Of a stretch of DNA of 64,000 nt, positions 27,103-37,266 are shown one piece after another (within the stretch, counting starts at the first letter, position 1; each line of letters opens with the position of its first letter). The stretch spans positions 1 to 64,000 of the forward strand of contig MKUP01000026.1 of assembly GCA_001898625.1 (NCBI GenBank), given 5' to 3'. Origin of the DNA: Burkholderiales bacterium 67-32 (GTDB lineage Bacteria; Pseudomonadota; Gammaproteobacteria; Burkholderiales; Burkholderiaceae_B). Under the pieces are notes generated by a model. That model was not told the origin of the DNA. It saw nothing but the letters and a program-made list of their open reading frames with translations, and did not search any database. Both the position numbers and the translations under genes were made by a program.

Positions 27103-28256
27103 GCGTCGGCTCCCTGCCTGGCCGGGATGGCGGCGTCCACCAGGGACTGCGCCGCCGCGACCACGGTGGAGGTCGCGAGTGCGTCCAGGCAGTCGCTGTG
27201 GCTGCCACGATGCCGGTCGCAGCCTTCGCGCTGGCAGGGCACGCAATCGCGGACCAGTTCCTGCAGCATGAGTACGTTGCCGCGTACCTGCCGTGGCGCG
27301 GCCTTGGACCACGGCTGGTCCAGTCCGGCGGCGGGGCTCGGTCCCCACTGCCGGGGATCGGTGGGACCGAACAGCGCCAGCGTGGGCGTGCCACAGGCGG
27401 CCGCCAGGTGTGTGGTGGCGGTGTCGGGACCGACGTAGACGTCGGCATGATGAAGCAGGTCGGCGAGTTCGGCCAGGCTCAGCCGGCCCTGGACGCGGAC
27501 GATGGCCTGCCGGACATTCTCATCCAGGCCCTCCAGCAAGCTGTCGAGATATTGCGACTCGGTTGCGCCGGGGCCGCCGCTCAGGACCAATTGCAAGCCG
27601 CGCGCCTGCAGGCTGGCGAGCAGGCCGCGCCATCCGTCGGCGTGCCACTGCTTGTAGCGCCAGCGCGGAGATGGGTGGATGACCGCATAGGGGCGGCGTG
27701 CGTCGAAGGGCGGCGCTTCAGGCGTCAAGGCGGCCAGCCGGGCGGTCCAGGCGTCGCGCAGGATGTGGGCCGTGGGCGGCACGAGCGTGCGCGCCGGAGC
27801 AAGGTCCAGCAATGCCGCCACCCGTTCGTTCTCGTGCACGCGGTGCATGTGTTCGTCGATGACGAGTGGGCGGCGCAGCGACAGCCGCTTCCACCAGGCG
27901 TGGCCGGCCTCGGGCGGCACCAGCCCGACGCGTACCCGGGCCGAGGTCAGGCCGAACAGGTGGGGTTTGTCGCCGGGCTGCGGGACCAGCGCGAGGTCAT
28001 AGCGGCGCCAGAGCCGGCGGACCATGGCGCGGACTTCGCCCTTGGCCGGGCGTTCGGCAATGGTGAAGACTTCGTGGACGTCCGGATTGTTCTCCAGCAT
28101 GCCCTCCGTTCCGCGGAACACCAGCATGTCGACCTGGCAGTCCGGGTAGCGTGCGCGCAGCGCATGGGGCAGCGGCGTGGTGAGCAGGACGTCGCCGAGG
28201 TAGCGCAGGGCGATGACCAGCACTCGTTGGGGGGCGCGGGCAGGCATGAGGCTCAT
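27099..28256 (-). CDS. glycosyltransferase family 9, heptosyltransferase III (WaaQ)-like
   Basis: 385 residues starting MSLMPARAPQRV; this ATG overlaps the upstream stop. The GT9 N-terminal motif is RYLGDVLLTTPL, and the ADP-heptose site motif is GPDTATTHLAAACGTPTLALFGPTD in outline. The Cys-rich tail (DCVPCQREGCDRH) is a feature of WaaQ-type enzymes. It likely adds a heptose to lipopolysaccharide inner core. Confidence 0.87.
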   Translation of the reverse strand: MSLMPARAPQRVLVIALRYLGDVLLTTPLPHALRARYPDCQVDMLVFRGTEGMLENNPDVHEVFTIAERPAKGEVRAMVRRLWRRYDLALVPQPGDKPHLFGLTSARVRVGLVPPEAGHAWWKRLSLRRPLVIDEHMHRVHENERVAALLDLAPARTLVPPTAHILRDAWTARLAALTPEAPPFDARRPYAVIHPSPRWRYKQWHADGWRGLLASLQARGLQLVLSGGPGATESQYLDSLLEGLDENVRQAIVRVQGRLSLAELADLLHHADVYVGPDTATTHLAAACGTPTLALFGPTDPRQWGPSPAAGLDQPWSKAAPRQVRGNVLMLQELVRDCVPCQREGCDRHRGSHSDCLDALATSTVVAAAQSLVDAAIPARQGADA

Positions 28257-29212
28257 GTCGAAGAAGAGGGCAGCAGGCGTCGTACTGCGTCGAGCACGTC
28301 GGGCAGGGCGGGCCAATGGCCTTCGGCGCCAAGGCAGATCGCGTCGGGCGACCAGGGGCCGGTGCGTTCGCGGCGCGTGACGCCGAACAGGGTGATCTGG
28401 CGCGCGCCCGCCGCCGCGGCGACGTGGGAGGTGCCCGAGTCATTGCAGAGAACCGCCGCGGCGCTGGCGGTCAGGGCGGCGAAGGCGCCCAGCCCCAGGG
28501 GCGGGAGCACGGTCGCGGCCGGGGCGGCCCGCCGGGTTGCGTCTATTTCCTGGGGTGGTGGGCAGACCACGCATGCCACCCCCTGGGTTGCCAGCGCCCG
28601 GGACAGGTCGGCGAACAAGGGCCAGGCCTTGGGCTGCCCATGGTGCAGGCCGGTCGCGATCGGGGCCAGCAGGACGAAGGGACGGTTGACGCGGGCATCG
28701 GCCAGTACGCGATCAGCCATGTCCCGGTGCGCGGACGTCAAGGGCAGCTCCAGCCGCGGGCCGGGGGTGGCCGGCAGGTCGATGCCCGGATGCCAGCGTC
28801 GCAGCGTCTCGCGTGCCAGGCGATGGAAGACTTCTACTTCATGGAGCCCCTCTGACTTGGACAGGGCCCAGCTCAGGAACAGTGCCCGTCCGTCGCCACG
28901 GTAGCCGGCCGCGCGGATGCCGGCCAGCCGGAACAGCGCGGCGCTGGAAAGCGAATTGGGGAAGACCACGCCGCGGGGTTTTCCGCCCGTGCCCGCGGCA
29001 TGCCGGGTGGCGGCCAGGTTGGGGCCGAACGCCTTGCCCAGCGGGACAAAGCCCGCGGGGGACAACCCTTCGAGCAGTTCGCGCGCCCAGGGGCGGCCAT
29101 GCAGGACCAGGGGGTGCCCGGCATGCCGGATCAGTTCCAGCGCGGGCAGGCACATGCAGGCGTCGCCCACCCAGTTGGGCAGCCGGACGTGTACGGGATC
29201 GGCTTCAGGCAT
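28253..29212 (-). CDS. glycosyltransferase family 9, heptosyltransferase II (WaaF)-like
   Basis: 319 residues from MPEADPVHVRLPNW. RLPNWVGDACMCLPALE matches the N-terminus of WaaF-type enzymes, and CNDSGTSHVAAAAG is the sugar-nucleotide motif. It heads the four-gene operon and is divergent from msbA. A much longer open frame in the same phase runs antisense through msbA and was not used. Confidence 0.85.
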   Translation of the reverse strand: MPEADPVHVRLPNWVGDACMCLPALELIRHAGHPLVLHGRPWARELLEGLSPAGFVPLGKAFGPNLAATRHAAGTGGKPRGVVFPNSLSSAALFRLAGIRAAGYRGDGRALFLSWALSKSEGLHEVEVFHRLARETLRRWHPGIDLPATPGPRLELPLTSAHRDMADRVLADARVNRPFVLLAPIATGLHHGQPKAWPLFADLSRALATQGVACVVCPPPQEIDATRRAAPAATVLPPLGLGAFAALTASAAAVLCNDSGTSHVAAAAGARQITLFGVTRRERTGPWSPDAICLGAEGHWPALPDVLDAVRRLLPSSST

Positions 29213-29341
29213 CAAGGACGTCAACAAGGCAGGTCGGGCGTGGCGGCTGCGCGTACAATCGGAAGCTTTATATTGTAAGCGGCGGGCCCGCTGTCGCGCG
29301 AATCCCGCGCGCCCCGCGGCTGGGCCCACCACGAGCACCTT
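29213..29341. promoter_or_regulatory. divergent lipopolysaccharide operon / msbA promoter region
   Basis: TACAAT at 29254-29259 (plus) and the same hexamer on the minus strand at 29272-29277 face each other across 12 bases. Each could serve as a -10 box for one direction, so the two promoters would overlap. -35 elements are not obvious. Confidence 0.4.
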
Positions 29342-31093
29342 GTGAACTCCCAACCCGTCAAATCCGAACTGTGGCGCCGCGTCTATAGCCGTGTCCTGAA
29401 ATACTGGAAGGCACTGGCCCTCGGCATGCTGTTCCTGGTCGGCGTGGCCGCGTCCCAGCCATTGTTGGCCATATTGATGAAGCCGCTGCTCGACGGCGGC
29501 TTCAACGGCCAGAATCCGGACTATGTGTGGAAGATCCCGCTTGCCATCGTCGGCATCTTCCTCGTGCGCGGCGTGCTCAATTTCCTGAGCGACTATCTCA
29601 TGGCCTGGTCGGCCAACCACGTGCTGGCCGACCTGCGGCGCGAGATGTTCGACCGCCTGCTGCGCCTGCCCGACGGCTATTTCAAGCGCATGGGCTCGTC
29701 GGTCCTGCTGAACCGTTTCGTGGTCGACGCCTCCAACGTCATGCAACTGGCCACCGAGGTCATCACGGTGCTGGTGCGCGAGACCATGATCGTGATCTCG
29801 CTGGCCTGCGTGCTGTTCTACCTGTCGTGGAAGCTGACGTTGATCGCGCTGGTGGCCTTCCCGCTGTCCACCTTCATCATGCGTGCCATCGCGCGCCGCA
29901 TCCGCCGCATCAACCGCGAGACCATCACCATGAACGGCGAGCTGACCCGGGTGGTGAGCGAGGCCATCGATGGGCAGCGGGTCATCAAGCTGTTCAGCGG
30001 CTATGCCCACGAGGAAGAGCGCTTCCTGCACATCAACGGCCGGCTGCGGCGCTTCGCGATGCGCAACACGGTGGCCGGCGCGGCCTCGGCGCCCATCACG
30101 CAGGCCATCGCCGCCGTGGCGCTGGCGGTCGTGGTGTCGACCGCGCTCGGGCAGTCGGGCGCCAACCAGATCACCGTGGGCGGTTTTGCCGCCTTCGTGA
30201 CCGCCATGCTGCAGATGCTGGATCCGCTCAAGCGACTGGCCAACGTCGCCAGTCCCATGCAGCGCATGCTGGTATCCGCGGAAAGCGTGTTCGCGCTGGT
30301 GGACGAGGAACCCGAAAGCGATAACGGCGTGCGCCTGCTGCCCAGGCCGGCGCGGGGGCATATCGAGTTCGAACAGGTGTCCCATCGCTTTCCCGACGCC
30401 GGCCGCGACACCCTGGAGCAGATCTCGTTCACGGTGGAGCCGGGTCAGACGGTGGCTTTCATCGGACGATCCGGTAGCGGCAAGACCACACTGGTCTCCA
30501 TGCTGCCCCGTTTTGCGCTGCCTACGGCGGGATCGATCCGGGTGGATGGCATTCCCATCGACGAATTGACGCTGACCAGCCTGCGCGACGCCATTTCGCT
30601 CGTGAGCCAGGATGTGGTGCTGTTCGATGACACCATTGCCGCCAATGTGAGCTACGGCGCGAATGCCGAGCCGTCGGAAGCGGCCATTCGCCAGGCCTTG
30701 GCCGACGCGAACCTGCTGGAATTCGTCGATTCGCTGCCGCAGGGCATGCACAGCCAGGTGGGCGAGAACGCCGCCCGGCTGTCAGGTGGCCAGCGGCAGC
30801 GCCTGGCCATTGCGCGGGCGCTGATCAAGGACGCGCCCATCCTGATTCTGGACGAGGCCACTTCGGCCCTGGACAACGAGTCCGAACGCCAGGTCCAGGC
30901 GTCGCTGGAGCGCTTGATGGCGGGACGCACGACGCTGGTCATCGCCCACAGGTTGACCACGGTGCAGAATGCCGACCGCATCATCGTGCTGGACCAGGGG
31001 CGTATCGTCGAACAGGGCTCCCATGCCGACCTGCTGGCGGCGGAAGGCCTGTACGCGACGCTTTACAAGATGCAATTCAGCGAAGCGGCGTGA
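29342..31093 (+). CDS. msbA: lipid A export ABC transporter/permease
   Basis: 583 residues, MsbA length, from GTG 29342. An N-terminal six-helix ABC exporter domain (about 20-320) precedes the ATPase with Walker A GRSGSGKTT, signature LSGGQRQ and Walker B ILILDEATSAL. Motifs NRETITMNGELTRVV and KRLANVASPMQRMLVS are typical of MsbA. It flips lipid A-core across the inner membrane. Neighbouring core glycosyltransferases fit. Its last 17 bases overlap the convergent GT9 gene. Confidence 0.93.
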   Translation: MNSQPVKSELWRRVYSRVLKYWKALALGMLFLVGVAASQPLLAILMKPLLDGGFNGQNPDYVWKIPLAIVGIFLVRGVLNFLSDYLMAWSANHVLADLRREMFDRLLRLPDGYFKRMGSSVLLNRFVVDASNVMQLATEVITVLVRETMIVISLACVLFYLSWKLTLIALVAFPLSTFIMRAIARRIRRINRETITMNGELTRVVSEAIDGQRVIKLFSGYAHEEERFLHINGRLRRFAMRNTVAGAASAPITQAIAAVALAVVVSTALGQSGANQITVGGFAAFVTAMLQMLDPLKRLANVASPMQRMLVSAESVFALVDEEPESDNGVRLLPRPARGHIEFEQVSHRFPDAGRDTLEQISFTVEPGQTVAFIGRSGSGKTTLVSMLPRFALPTAGSIRVDGIPIDELTLTSLRDAISLVSQDVVLFDDTIAANVSYGANAEPSEAAIRQALADANLLEFVDSLPQGMHSQVGENAARLSGGQRQRLAIARALIKDAPILILDEATSALDNESERQVQASLERLMAGRTTLVIAHRLTTVQNADRIIVLDQGRIVEQGSHADLLAAEGLYATLYKMQFSEAA

Positions 31094-32012
31094 TCCCGGG
31101 CTGAAACCGAGGCGTGGCCGCCGGGGCGGTCGCCTGCTGTTCCGCATGCAACCGCGCGAAGGCGCGTGCGGCGCGTCCGGGTGTCAGGGCGTACTTCCAG
31201 ATCCTTTCCTTCAGGCGGCCGGCGGGTATGTAGGCGCTGCCGATCACGATTCGCCCCGGCCCCCAGTCGGGCCGCCAGGTCTGCGCGCTGCCCAGCCGCT
31301 TGAACAGCGACAGGGTCGGGACATGCAGGCTGGATGCGAGATGACCGATGCCCGAGTCGTTGCCGATGAACCAGCCGGATTCGAACATCCACGCGGCGAC
31401 ATTGTCCAGCGAGCCCAGGTCGGGCAGGCCCAGGCCCAGCTCCTGGACGTGTGTCCATTGCGGGCGCTCGGCGGGGCTCACGACGAAGTGCGGATCGAAA
31501 CCCTTGCGGCGCAGGTGCCGGGCCAGCGCGATGAAGCGCTGGGGCAGCCAGCATTTGTCCTGGGTGCTTGCGGTGGGGTGGATGGCCACGCGCAAGGCAT
31601 GTTGCCGGTGATGCAGGCCAGTGGGGGCGCAGATGCCGTTGTACTTGACCGCTCCGGCCAGATCGAGCTTGGCGCGGCAGAACTCCGCCAGGCGCAGGGC
31701 CATGGACTTTGGCGATCGTTGCCGGCACAGATGCTCGAGCGTGAACGCGCACGGGTGCAGGCGGCCGAGGTCGGCAAAAGGCCGGTCGTCGTGGAGCTGC
31801 ATGACCATGTCGAAGGCCGCGAGGCGAGCCGCCGCGGTGTCGGCGGGCAGAGAGGGCTGGATGTCCAGGCCGGGAAACCAGGCGCGCAGCGTATGGACGT
31901 GCGGACCGAATACGGTGACGCGTGCGCCGTGCTGCCGAAAGTTGTGCGCTACCGTCATCAATAGCAGCGAGTCCCCGATGGCGGGGTAGGTGATCAGTGC
32001 GACGTTCTTCAA
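31077..32012 (-). CDS. glycosyltransferase family 9 protein, paralogue A
   Basis: 311 residues beginning MKNVALITYPAIGDSLLLM. The C-terminal part has WFIGNDSGIGHLASSLHVP, the GT9 sugar-nucleotide loop. It is a close paralogue of the gene upstream (32133-33098), sharing VTVFGPH, RSPKSMA, DKCWLP, AERPQW and GNDSGIGHLAS. Both are shorter than classical heptosyltransferases. Together with msbA they are probably core or capsule heptose/hexose transferases. Confidence 0.82.
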   Translation of the reverse strand: MKNVALITYPAIGDSLLLMTVAHNFRQHGARVTVFGPHVHTLRAWFPGLDIQPSLPADTAAARLAAFDMVMQLHDDRPFADLGRLHPCAFTLEHLCRQRSPKSMALRLAEFCRAKLDLAGAVKYNGICAPTGLHHRQHALRVAIHPTASTQDKCWLPQRFIALARHLRRKGFDPHFVVSPAERPQWTHVQELGLGLPDLGSLDNVAAWMFESGWFIGNDSGIGHLASSLHVPTLSLFKRLGSAQTWRPDWGPGRIVIGSAYIPAGRLKERIWKYALTPGRAARAFARLHAEQQATAPAATPRFQPGITPLR

Positions 32013-32132
32013 GTGAAAATGGCGGGGGGGGTGGCAACGGAGGGCGGCGTGGCCGGCATGCGCGGCGCGCGAATTATAAAGACGTCCGGCACGAGCGGGA
32101 AGCCGGCACTCGACGTTCGCTCGTTGAGGCGC

Positions 32133-33098
32133 TCAGGCGTTGCCGCGCTCGGCAGCCATGGTTCCGTCGTTCCAGGGCAGGCCCCTGGCCTGCTCCGCTT
32201 CCTGACCCCGCAGGCGTGCAAAGGCCCGGGCGACCCGGCCAGGCGTCAGCACGTACTTCCACAGCTTTTCCTTGAGCCGGCCGGTGGGTATGCCGGCGCT
32301 GCCTATCAGCACTTGTCCGGGCCCCCAGTCGGGTCGCCAGGTCCTGGCGCCCCCCTGCCGCATGAACAGCGACAAGGTCGGGACATGAAGGTTGGATGCG
32401 AGATGACCGATGCCCGAGTCGTTGCCGATGAACCAGCCCGACTCGAATATCCATGAGGCGACGCTGTCCAGGCCACCGAGGTCCGGCAGCCCCAGCCCTT
32501 GCGCGCGCAGCAGGGGTTCCCATTGCGGGCGCTCGGCGGGACCGACGATGAATTGCGGATCGAACCCTTCGCCGCGAAGACGGCTGGCCAGGGCGATGAA
32601 GCGCGCGGGCAGCCAGCACTTGTCCGGCGTGCTGGCCGCGGGGTGGATGACCACGCGCGAGCCATGCAGGCGGTGGACGAGGCCGGCGGGAGGCTGGAGA
32701 CCGTTGTTCTTTTCCGCGTCCGCCAGTCCCAGGTCGTTTCGGCAGAACTCGGTCAGCCGGGTCGCCATGGACTTGGGCGAGCGCATGCGGCACAAGTCTT
32801 CCAGGACCCAGGCGCGCGGATGCAGTTCGGTGAAGCCCGGGAGCGGCCTATGGTCGTGCAGCTGGATGACGGTGCCGAAGGCTTCCAGCGTGAGGCCGGC
32901 GCCGTCGGGCGAGAGGCCCGGCTGGATGTCGATGCGGGGGAACCAGCGCCGCAGAGCGTGAATATGGGGGCCGAAGACGGTAACGGCCGATCCGGACCGG
33001 CGGAGGTTGTGGGCCACTGTCATCGACAGCAGCGAATCGCCGATGGCGGGAGAGGTGACCAGGGCGACTTTCGCCAGGGAGTCCTTGTTGGGCGGCAC
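32133..33098 (-). CDS. glycosyltransferase family 9 protein, paralogue B
   Basis: 321 residues from GTG 33098 (VPPNKDSLAKVALVTSP). An in-frame ATG at 33158 would start upstream of a terminator hairpin at 33117-33141, so GTG is preferred. Sequence matches paralogue A along its whole length, pointing to tandem duplication. The 120-base gap between the two holds no recognisable gene. Confidence 0.8.
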   Translation of the reverse strand: MPPNKDSLAKVALVTSPAIGDSLLSMTVAHNLRRSGSAVTVFGPHIHALRRWFPRIDIQPGLSPDGAGLTLEAFGTVIQLHDHRPLPGFTELHPRAWVLEDLCRMRSPKSMATRLTEFCRNDLGLADAEKNNGLQPPAGLVHRLHGSRVVIHPAASTPDKCWLPARFIALASRLRGEGFDPQFIVGPAERPQWEPLLRAQGLGLPDLGGLDSVASWIFESGWFIGNDSGIGHLASNLHVPTLSLFMRQGGARTWRPDWGPGQVLIGSAGIPTGRLKEKLWKYVLTPGRVARAFARLRGQEAEQARGLPWNDGTMAAERGNA

Positions 33099-33116
33099 GA
33101 TGTCTAGGCTAGGATG

Positions 33117-33141
33117 AAACCGTGGGCCGGGCGGCCCACGG
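33117..33141 (-). terminator. intrinsic terminator after the receptor gene
   Basis: CCGTGGGCC/GGCCCACGG stem with a four-base loop; on the minus strand it is followed by TTTC. It lies 45 bases after the stop of the receptor at 33186. Confidence 0.6.
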
Positions 33142-33185
33142 GGTCCTATTGTATGCAACCCATGGCGATGCCACGGGTGCCCGCA

Positions 33186-34352
33186 TCACTTCATCTGGCA
33201 CTCGCCCGCATACGAGTCCTTGCTGTGTTCGTAGATCACGCCCTTGGTCACGAACGCCGGCTTGCCGTTGGCATCCTTGGCCACGTCGACCCGGTAGAAC
33301 GGCGCGATCGGGAACTGGTTGGTGTTGAACGCGAACGAGCCGCGCACGGAGTCGAACTTGGCTTCCCGCAGCGCCGCGCGGAACGCGGCCTTGTCGGACA
33401 CGTTGCCCTTGGTCTTGGCCAGGGCCGAGGCGATCAGGCTGGCGGCGTCGTAGGACTGGGCGGCGTACATCGAGGGTTCGCGGTTGTACTTCTTGCGGAA
33501 GGCGTCGGCGAATTTCTTGTTGGCCGGATTGTCGAGATCGGGCGAGTAGGGGGCCGCCGTGACCGCGCCCAGCGCGGCGTCCTGCAGGGCGGGCAGGGTG
33601 GAGCCGTCGATGGTCGAGGTCGACAGCATGCGGATCTTGTCGAACATGCCGGCCTGACGATACTGCTTGACGAAGTTCACGCCCATGCTGCCGGGGTAAA
33701 ACGTGTAGATGGCCTCGGGCTTGTTGGCGGCCAATGCGGAGATCTCGACCGAGTAGTCGGGCTGGTTGACCTGGGTGAAGGTCTCGCCCACCACCTGGCC
33801 CTTGAAGGTCCGCTTGAAGCCTTCCATGGCGTCCTTGCCGGCCTGGTAGTTGGCCGCCAGGAGCTGGATCTTCTTGATGCCCATCTTGTTGGCGAGCTCG
33901 CCGCCGGCCTCGTGCAACTGGTCGTTGTTCCACGAGGTGGAGAAGAAGTAGGGCGAGCAGCCCTTGCCCGTGATCGGGGTGGGGCCGGCGTTCGAGCCGA
34001 CCAGGAAGACCTCGGCGCTGGTGATGGGGCGGTGGACCGCCATCATGACGTTCGAATAGATCAGGCCGGTGATGACCGGCACCTTCTCGCGTTCCAGCAA
34101 CTGGCGCACGACCTGCAGGCCGACCTCGGGCTTCATCTGGTCGTCTTCCTTCAGGACCTGGACGTCGACGCCGCCCAGCTTGCCCTTGCCCTGTTCCACG
34201 GCCAGCATGAAGCCGTCGTACTGGTCCTGCCCCAGCACCGAACCCGGACCGGACAGCGTGGAGACGAAGCCGATCTTGACGGCGGCGAAGGAGGGGGCGG
34301 CGAAGGCCGCTTGCAGTATCGATGCGATGGCTATCAGTTTGGCGGTTTTCAT
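33186..34352 (-). CDS. Liv-type ABC substrate-binding protein, paralogue
   Basis: 388 residues; signal peptide to about residue 23 (SFAAVKIGF). Shares the LGQDQYDGFMLAVEQ core with the receptors at 9231 and 34444. No permease or ATPase gene is adjacent. It is the last of four same-strand genes (dioxygenase, MBL hydrolase, two receptors) and probably presents an aromatic amino acid-like substrate to a transporter encoded elsewhere, for instance at 10687-14196. Confidence 0.88.
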   Translation of the reverse strand: MKTAKLIAIASILQAAFAAPSFAAVKIGFVSTLSGPGSVLGQDQYDGFMLAVEQGKGKLGGVDVQVLKEDDQMKPEVGLQVVRQLLEREKVPVITGLIYSNVMMAVHRPITSAEVFLVGSNAGPTPITGKGCSPYFFSTSWNNDQLHEAGGELANKMGIKKIQLLAANYQAGKDAMEGFKRTFKGQVVGETFTQVNQPDYSVEISALAANKPEAIYTFYPGSMGVNFVKQYRQAGMFDKIRMLSTSTIDGSTLPALQDAALGAVTAAPYSPDLDNPANKKFADAFRKKYNREPSMYAAQSYDAASLIASALAKTKGNVSDKAAFRAALREAKFDSVRGSFAFNTNQFPIAPFYRVDVAKDANGKPAFVTKGVIYEHSKDSYAGECQMK

Positions 34353-34443
34353 GCGGACTCCTGGCTTGCCTGCGGGGTGGATGAGGCCGGATGCCCGGCC
34401 CCCGGGATACTGCGGTCGGCGGCGCGACGCCGGTGCCGGACGG

Positions 34444-35619
34444 TTATTTCAGCTTGCACTCCCCATGGTAGGGGTCCTGGTGGTCCGGGAACACGGTTTC
34501 CCGCGTGGCCAGCGTCACGCCGCCCGCGGGGTCGCGCACCACTTCGAATGCGTAGTAATTCGATACGGGGAAGTGATTATTGTTAAATTTGAAGTTGCCC
34601 CGCACTGAGGGGAAATTCGCCTTGACCATTGCCTGTTCGAAGGCTTTCTTGTCGTCCAGGCGGCCGCCGGTGGCCTTGAGCGCGGCGTTCAGGGCCTGCG
34701 CCGAGTCGTAGCCGTAGGCCGCGTAGTGCGACGGCACGCGTCCGTATTTCTTGCGGAATTGCTCGACGAAGCCGCGGTTGGCCGCATTGGGCAGGTCGGG
34801 CGACCACGGTCCGCCGGACATCACGCCCAGGGCCAGGTCCTGCAGCGCCGGCAGGGTCGTGCCGTCCACCGTCGATCCCGACAGCAGCGGCACCTTGCCC
34901 AGCATGCCGGCCTGGTGGTACTGCTTGACGAAGTTCACGCCCATGCCGCCGGGGTAGAAGATGAACACGGCGTCGGGGCCGGCGGTGCGCAACTGGGTGA
35001 TTTCCACCGAGTAGTCGGGCTGGTTGACCTGGGTGTAGGTTTCGCTCAGGACCTCGCCCTTGAAGTAGCGCTTGAAGCCCGTCAGCGCCTCGCGGCCGGC
35101 CTGGTAGTTCGGCGCCATCAGGGCGACGCGCTTGTAGCCTTTCTGCTGGGCGTACTTGCCCATGGCCTCGTGCTGCTGATCGTTTTGCCAGGACGTGGAG
35201 AAATACAGCGGCGAGCACATGTCGCCGGCGATCTGGCTGGGGCCGGCATTGTTCACGAGCAGGACGGTGCCGCTGTTGACGATCTCGCGGTAGACCGCCA
35301 TCAGTACGTTCGAGAAGCTCAGGCCGGTGATGACCTGGACGCGGTCGCGTTCGATCAGCTTCTTGGCGGCCTGGCGGCCCATCTCGGGCTTGAGCTGGTC
35401 GTCTTCCTGGATGATCTTGACCGCCTGCCCGCCCAGTTTGCCGCCGGCGGCTTCTACGCCCAGCATGAAACCGTCGTACTGGTCCTGGCCCAGCGTGCCA
35501 CCGGGCCCGGACATCGTGGCCAGGAAGCCGATCTTGATGTCGGCGTGCGCGGCGGCGGTGACGCCGAACGCGAGGCAAAGGCTGGCCACCAGGGCCGGGA
35601 CGGGGCGCTGCAAAGTCAT
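34444..35619 (-). CDS. Liv-type ABC substrate-binding protein, paralogue
   Basis: 391 residues from MTLQRPVPALVASL; signal peptide ends near AHA|DIKIGF. The longer frame upstream overlaps the MBL gene and was rejected. It is a tandem paralogue of the receptor at 33186 (shared TYTQVNQPDYSVEI-like and GGMGVNFVKQYHQAGM-like segments). A short AT-rich stretch just upstream (35641-35660) may hold a promoter. Confidence 0.88.
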   Translation of the reverse strand: MTLQRPVPALVASLCLAFGVTAAAHADIKIGFLATMSGPGGTLGQDQYDGFMLGVEAAGGKLGGQAVKIIQEDDQLKPEMGRQAAKKLIERDRVQVITGLSFSNVLMAVYREIVNSGTVLLVNNAGPSQIAGDMCSPLYFSTSWQNDQQHEAMGKYAQQKGYKRVALMAPNYQAGREALTGFKRYFKGEVLSETYTQVNQPDYSVEITQLRTAGPDAVFIFYPGGMGVNFVKQYHQAGMLGKVPLLSGSTVDGTTLPALQDLALGVMSGGPWSPDLPNAANRGFVEQFRKKYGRVPSHYAAYGYDSAQALNAALKATGGRLDDKKAFEQAMVKANFPSVRGNFKFNNNHFPVSNYYAFEVVRDPAGGVTLATRETVFPDHQDPYHGECKLK

Positions 35620-35648
35620 GGACGATTCCTTGGACTTACGTTTTAAGT

Positions 35649-37159
<1,511 letters not shown>

Positions 37160-37266
37160 CTAATTGCAGTCTATGTGAGCCAGGTGCCCGGCGAGAAATA
37201 GAAGTTGGCGCCCGGGGTATGCGTATTGGCTATGGCTCATCCAGGCCCCGCGTCTCGAGGGAAGCG

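Noticed and set aside
28253-30751. 832-codon minus-strand frame covering the heptosyltransferase and most of msbA
   Set aside because: Only the part from 29212 onward matches a GT9 protein; the rest is antisense to msbA.
33098-33158. Earlier ATG start for GT9 paralogue B at 33158
   Set aside because: It would place a strong terminator hairpin (33117-33141) inside the coding region, and the extra residues have no match in paralogue A.
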